Source of the DNA: Nanobdellati archaeon
GTDB lineage: Archaea; Aenigmatarchaeota; Aenigmatarchaeia; PWEA01
Length of the DNA: 6,309 nt
Assembly (NCBI GenBank): GCA_022257805.1
Contig: JAKOPB010000029.1
Span: forward strand, 1-6,309
Direction of reading: 5' to 3'
Each line of letters opens with the position of its first letter. Position 1 is the stretch's first letter. The notes under the pieces are model-generated. The model saw nothing but the letters and a program-made list of their open reading frames with translations, searched no databases and was not told where the DNA came from. Below, one piece after another: positions 4,115-6,309 of the stretch. Both the position numbers and the translations under genes were made by a program.

Positions 4115-5193
4115 AAGGGTCTATCATCTCTCCTGAGCTTGTAAAGGGAGGGTACGTCGCCTACCTTGTCCTGAAGGGAAGAGTATATGAACCGGAGCTC
4201 TTCCTCCTTTAAACTGGCCCTCTTGTCGGCCTCTATAAGAACTGTGGGTATAGCATACTCCTCGTTGTCGGAAGACAGAGACAGAAGTCTGGAAGCTACC
4301 TCATCTGCCCTTTCCGCAGGATCACCTTCTGAGTGAAAGTCGACCCTCACAGGACGATCGTACTTCGTCGCCTTGAGGTAAAATGAGTATACATTACTGA
4401 GTATGCCCTCCGGAAGATGGGTTTTCTTGGGTTCCTCACAGTATCTGAAGTAAGAAGTCCTCTCGCCCTGGTTGAGTACATGGTAGAGTAGATTTGTATC
4501 CCGGGTGCCCTTGAGAATTTTCTTCAGATCCTTCTTCTTTCTGCTCCTTACCTTCTCCAGGATATCATCGGAAACTATCTTTGAGAACTTTCTGGACCTG
4601 GAGTCCTCGCAGACCCCTGCCAACATACATGGAGGACTGTCGAGCATCCTTCTGTAAAGGTCCAGGACATCCTCGAACTTACCTCTCACATCGGAATCCT
4701 CCCCTGGATTCGTCGATGGATGTGGGAGCAGAGAACCGTCCATCAAAAGTATTTCAAGCTGTTCGGAGTCCATGACCCTAACCGCAAGATCTGCTTCTAT
4801 CTCCATCCTCTCGAGGTTTGCGGCCAGGCTGAAGTCCTCGCGCGAAAGCGGCTCGGTGAAAACAGATAGCTTGGGTGTTGGCAGTGCTTCGGGAACGTAG
4901 CTTACATCCTCCAGACCCTTTCCGTAGTGAAATACGGCCGCCACGGCCTTTGTTAAAACAAGGTCTATTGCATGGTACCCCTTCTTCAGAAGACCGCCGT
5001 CTATCCCTGCCACACTCTTTCCGGTTAGATCGGCCTCCTCCACCGGTATCGATATCTTTTTCTCCGGGATCCTTTCTCCCTCGATCTCTGCGTCCTTTAC
5101 TTCCTTGAGAAAACTCCCAAGCCTTCTTCTCCTGTTCTCAAGGTTCTCGACCTGCCCTGCTATGCTGTCTAGCTCAGAGAGGATCTCCTGCAT
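4111..5193 (-). CDS. nurA: NurA-domain 5'-3' nuclease
   Basis: The product has 360 residues, near the usual archaeal NurA length. An N-terminal charged helix (about 5-35, possibly coiled coil) precedes the RNase H-like nuclease domain. Motifs visible are GIDGG with D65, the ERMEIEAD stretch with E129/E131, LLMDGSLLPH with D152, GVCEDSRSR (about 193-201) and the C-terminal IPTVLIEADKRASL (about 315-328). NurA binds HerA, and with Mre11 and Rad50 the pair resects DNA ends; no HerA lies in this window. The C-terminal metal residue, often histidine in crenarchaeal NurA, appears as D323 here. A box TTTTATTAAT (minus strand, near 5218) is about 25 bases before the ATG, so the gene is probably leaderless. 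It converges with the phosphoesterase operon with a four-base overlap. Confidence 0.88.
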   Translation of the reverse strand: MQEILSELDSIAGQVENLENRRRRLGSFLKEVKDAEIEGERIPEKKISIPVEEADLTGKSVAGIDGGLLKKGYHAIDLVLTKAVAAVFHYGKGLEDVSYVPEALPTPKLSVFTEPLSREDFSLAANLERMEIEADLAVRVMDSEQLEILLMDGSLLPHPSTNPGEDSDVRGKFEDVLDLYRRMLDSPPCMLAGVCEDSRSRKFSKIVSDDILEKVRSRKKKDLKKILKGTRDTNLLYHVLNQGERTSYFRYCEEPKKTHLPEGILSNVYSFYLKATKYDRPVRVDFHSEGDPAERADEVASRLLSLSSDNEEYAIPTVLIEADKRASLKEEELRFIYSSLQDKVGDVPSLYKLRRDDRPF

Positions 5194-5232
5194 AAGTTAA
5201 TAAGTCCGCTCAAAATTAATAAAACTAGGCAG

Positions 5233-5240
5233 TAAATATT
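5233..5240 (+). promoter_or_regulatory. TATA box for the winged-helix-like gene
   Basis: TAAATATT is centred about 26 bases before ATG 5262, predicting a leaderless transcript. A second AT-rich box at 5211-5224 probably serves NurA in the other direction. Confidence 0.45.
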
Positions 5241-5261
5241 CGAGGTATTGAGACAGGTAGC

Positions 5262-5552
5262 ATGGACCACGACATAGTAAAGGAGGCAGTACAGAGGATA
5301 AGAGGTCTTCCAACATTTTCAAGAATAAGGGACGAGATCAGAAACAAGTTCGCCCTGGAAATATCCGAGGAAGAACTCAAGGAAGACATTGAAGAAATGA
5401 TAGAAGAAGAAAAGCTAAAGGAAAAGTACACCACCATAAAAGGAAACAAGTTCAAAGGATATATGGTTGTGAAAAAAGAGACAAAAAAAGAAGAAACGGA
5501 GGAAGAAAAAACAGAAGAGGAGAGGATAATAGATGAAATATTTGACTGGTAA
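5262..5552 (+). CDS. small winged-helix-like protein with charged tail
   Basis: The product has 96 residues. Helices are expected at about 3-14 (DIVKEAVQRIRG), 18-30 (TFSRIRDEIRNKF) and 34-50 (SEEELKEDIEEMIEEEKL). These are followed by a strand pair (KYTTIKGNKFKGYMVV, about 54-69). This order matches a winged helix-turn-helix, with helix 3 unusually acidic for a DNA-reading helix; it might instead mediate protein contacts. Residues 70-96 form a lysine/glutamate tail ending EERIIDEIFDW. There is no membrane segment or cysteine. It is divergent from nurA with about 68 bases between, and may be cotranscribed with the small membrane protein that follows. I do not recognise a named family; the fold call is an inference. 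Confidence 0.72.
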   Translation: MDHDIVKEAVQRIRGLPTFSRIRDEIRNKFALEISEEELKEDIEEMIEEEKLKEKYTTIKGNKFKGYMVVKKETKKEETEEEKTEEERIIDEIFDW

Positions 5553-5562
5553 CCTGCTGACT

Positions 5563-5745
5563 ATGATCAGACTTCTCAGCTCTTCGCCTGTGGCTAGAAA
5601 GGGGCTGATGAAATGGCTTGTGAAAATATTCCTAATAGGACTTGCATTTGTATTCATAACCTGGCTTCTGTTTGGTGAAGCAATTCATCCTAAGATACTT
5701 CTGCTGCTTCCTGTCTATATCCTCTCCGGTACCAACGGCGGATGA
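5563..5745 (+). CDS. small two-helix membrane protein of unknown function
   Basis: The product has 60 residues from ATG 5563. A basic start (MIRLLSSSPVARKGLMKW) leads to one hydrophobic helix (about 19-37, VKIFLIGLAFVFITWLLF) and a second (about 43-55, PKILLLLPVYILS), ending SGTNGG. The positive N-terminus suggests it stays in the cytosol. An in-frame ATG at 5533 would add ten residues and overlap the previous gene by 20 bases. ATG 5563 leaves a ten-base gap after that gene's stop and fits operon spacing, though no clear Shine-Dalgarno site precedes either. Its TGA abuts, without a base between, the stop of the minus-strand zinc-ribbon gene. It has no recognised family. Confidence 0.62.
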   Translation: MIRLLSSSPVARKGLMKWLVKIFLIGLAFVFITWLLFGEAIHPKILLLLPVYILSGTNGG

Positions 5746-5898
5746 CTATAGGAGCGTGTAGCTGCTTTCCTTCTTTGGTCTGTTTACCTCGTGACAGTCC
5801 CTGCACTTCGTCACCCTGTCAGAATCACGAGGATTTTTAACAAAACCAAGATTGGATCCATCAAGTTCACAACCACAGACATCGCACTTCAAAGCCAT
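5746..5898 (-). CDS. 50-residue zinc-ribbon protein
   Basis: A short gene, reading from ATG 5898 to TAG. Two CxxC knuckles are present, C5-x2-C8 (CDVCGC, with an extra C10) and C32-x2-C35 (KCRDCHE), 23 residues apart, as in a single treble-clef or zinc-ribbon domain. The tail is basic (NRPKKESS). Such mini-proteins commonly bind nucleic acid or act as subunits of transcription or translation complexes; the role here is unknown. Evidence that it is real: a perfect GGAGGTGA Shine-Dalgarno site five bases before the ATG, a TATA-like ATATATC about 40 bases upstream, and the paired cysteines. It converges with the small membrane protein with no intergenic base. Confidence 0.85.
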   Translation of the reverse strand: MALKCDVCGCELDGSNLGFVKNPRDSDRVTKCRDCHEVNRPKKESSYTLL

Positions 5899-5903
5899 AG
5901 CTT

Positions 5904-5911
5904 TCACCTCC
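5904..5911 (-). promoter_or_regulatory. perfect Shine-Dalgarno site of the zinc-ribbon gene
   Basis: GGAGGTGA on minus, five bases before the ATG at 5898. It is the strongest ribosome site in the window and fixes the start. Confidence 0.85.
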
Positions 5912-6043
5912 AGAGCTTGTTTTTACAGAAAACTTTAAGATATATCATATTTGCTTCATAACTTTATAAATTCTTTGTTTTGACTATAAGGTAATCAATT
6001 CTCACAAGAAAGCTTTTTAACCTAAACAGAAAAAGTGTAATAC
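5912..6043. promoter_or_regulatory. AT-rich divergent promoter region
   Basis: Minus strand: GATATATC (centred near 5941) would start transcription about 5915, just ahead of the Shine-Dalgarno site. A stronger-looking TTTATAAAG lies further up near 5961. Plus strand: GCTTTTTAACC (6012-6022) is centred about 26 bases before ATG 6044, implying a leaderless message. I see no gene in this stretch. Confidence 0.45.
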
Positions 6044-6309
6044 ATGCCAAAATGTGAAAAGTGCGGAAGAAGATTCGACACCGAAAGAGGATTACACATA
6101 CACCAGTCACAGGTACATGGTCCCGACGAAGAAGTTAATGAAAAGAAAGAGTGGGTTGGTCCGGTTTCGGTGAAGCCCTGGATACTTGCAGGCATAGTAA
6201 TAGTAGTTGGACTTGGGCTTCTACTGGTTCTCGGTGAGGCAGAGGTTGACCCAGAGGAAGAGGAGGAAGATGAATTCTTTAGCCGAAATCTGACTTTAAT
6301 AGTTGAGGG
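6044..6309 (+). CDS. membrane-anchored C2H2 zinc-finger protein, N-terminal part (runs off right edge)
   Basis: The first 88 residues are visible with no stop before the edge. A classical zinc finger occupies residues 4-25: C4-x2-C7, F11, L17, H20-x4-H25 (KCEKCGRRFDTERGLHIHQ). A charged linker (DEEVNEKKEW) precedes a single transmembrane helix at about 46-64 (WILAGIVIVVGLGLLLVL). Beyond it an acidic patch (DPEEEEEDEFF) leads to the start of another domain (SRNLTLIVEG), presumably outside the cell. The finger would then lie in the cytosol. The outer domain cannot be identified from what remains. The start is set by the TATA box about 26 bases upstream, with no Shine-Dalgarno site. Confidence 0.82.
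   Translation, partial: MPKCEKCGRRFDTERGLHIHQSQVHGPDEEVNEKKEWVGPVSVKPWILAGIVIVVGLGLLLVLGEAEVDPEEEEEDEFFSRNLTLIVE

Overview
The window is archaeal. It carries an intron-containing tRNA-Thr with the intron after position 37 and no encoded CCA, a NurA-type nuclease, an SbcD/Mre11-related phosphoesterase of the archaeal COG1407 type, and an AmrS-like radical SAM N-terminus. TATA boxes of the TTTAAA/TATAAA kind sit about 26 bases upstream of several start codons, giving a mix of apparently leaderless genes and a few genes with GGAGGTGA-type Shine-Dalgarno sites. Arginine is mostly AGA/AGG and many small proteins are acidic. The lineage cannot be fixed from this sequence; a euryarchaeal or DPANN-type archaeon, perhaps salt-adapted, is only an inference.

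Layout. Positions 1-645 (minus) hold the 5' end of an AmrS-like gene and, upstream of it, a four-helix membrane protein. A shared TATA region near 668-675 separates these from a tRNA-Thr(CGU) gene on plus (704-804). A 239-251 base non-coding stretch with several TATA-like boxes and alternating AGGG/CCCT inverted repeats leads to three small unrecognised plus-strand genes (1053-1244, 1350-1610, 1728-1988). Strong hairpins lie just after the first and at the stop of the third. A minus-strand membrane-anchored NTF2-like protein (2098-2643) diverges from a two-gene phosphoesterase operon (2769-3365 and 3362-4114, overlapping by ATGA). That operon converges on NurA (4111-5193, minus) so tightly that both TAG stops lie in one CTAG. 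NurA diverges from a small winged-helix-like protein (5262-5552), followed by a small membrane protein (5563-5745). The latter abuts, tail to tail with no gap, a 50-residue zinc-ribbon gene on minus (5746-5898). The right edge cuts a gene for a membrane-anchored C2H2 zinc-finger protein (6044 onward).

Functionally, the middle is a DNA-processing neighbourhood: two calcineurin-like phosphoesterases, one of the Mre11-like class, face a NurA nuclease, with a possible DNA-binding winged-helix protein on the other side. HerA, the usual NurA partner, is not in the window. The rest is small membrane, zinc-binding and acidic proteins of unknown role. I see no mobile element, CRISPR array or clear new defence system. 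The most unusual signals are the switchable hairpin at 1243-1303, the two-way TATA element at the tRNA, and the small genes (50-residue zinc ribbon, edge-truncated genes) that are easy to miss.
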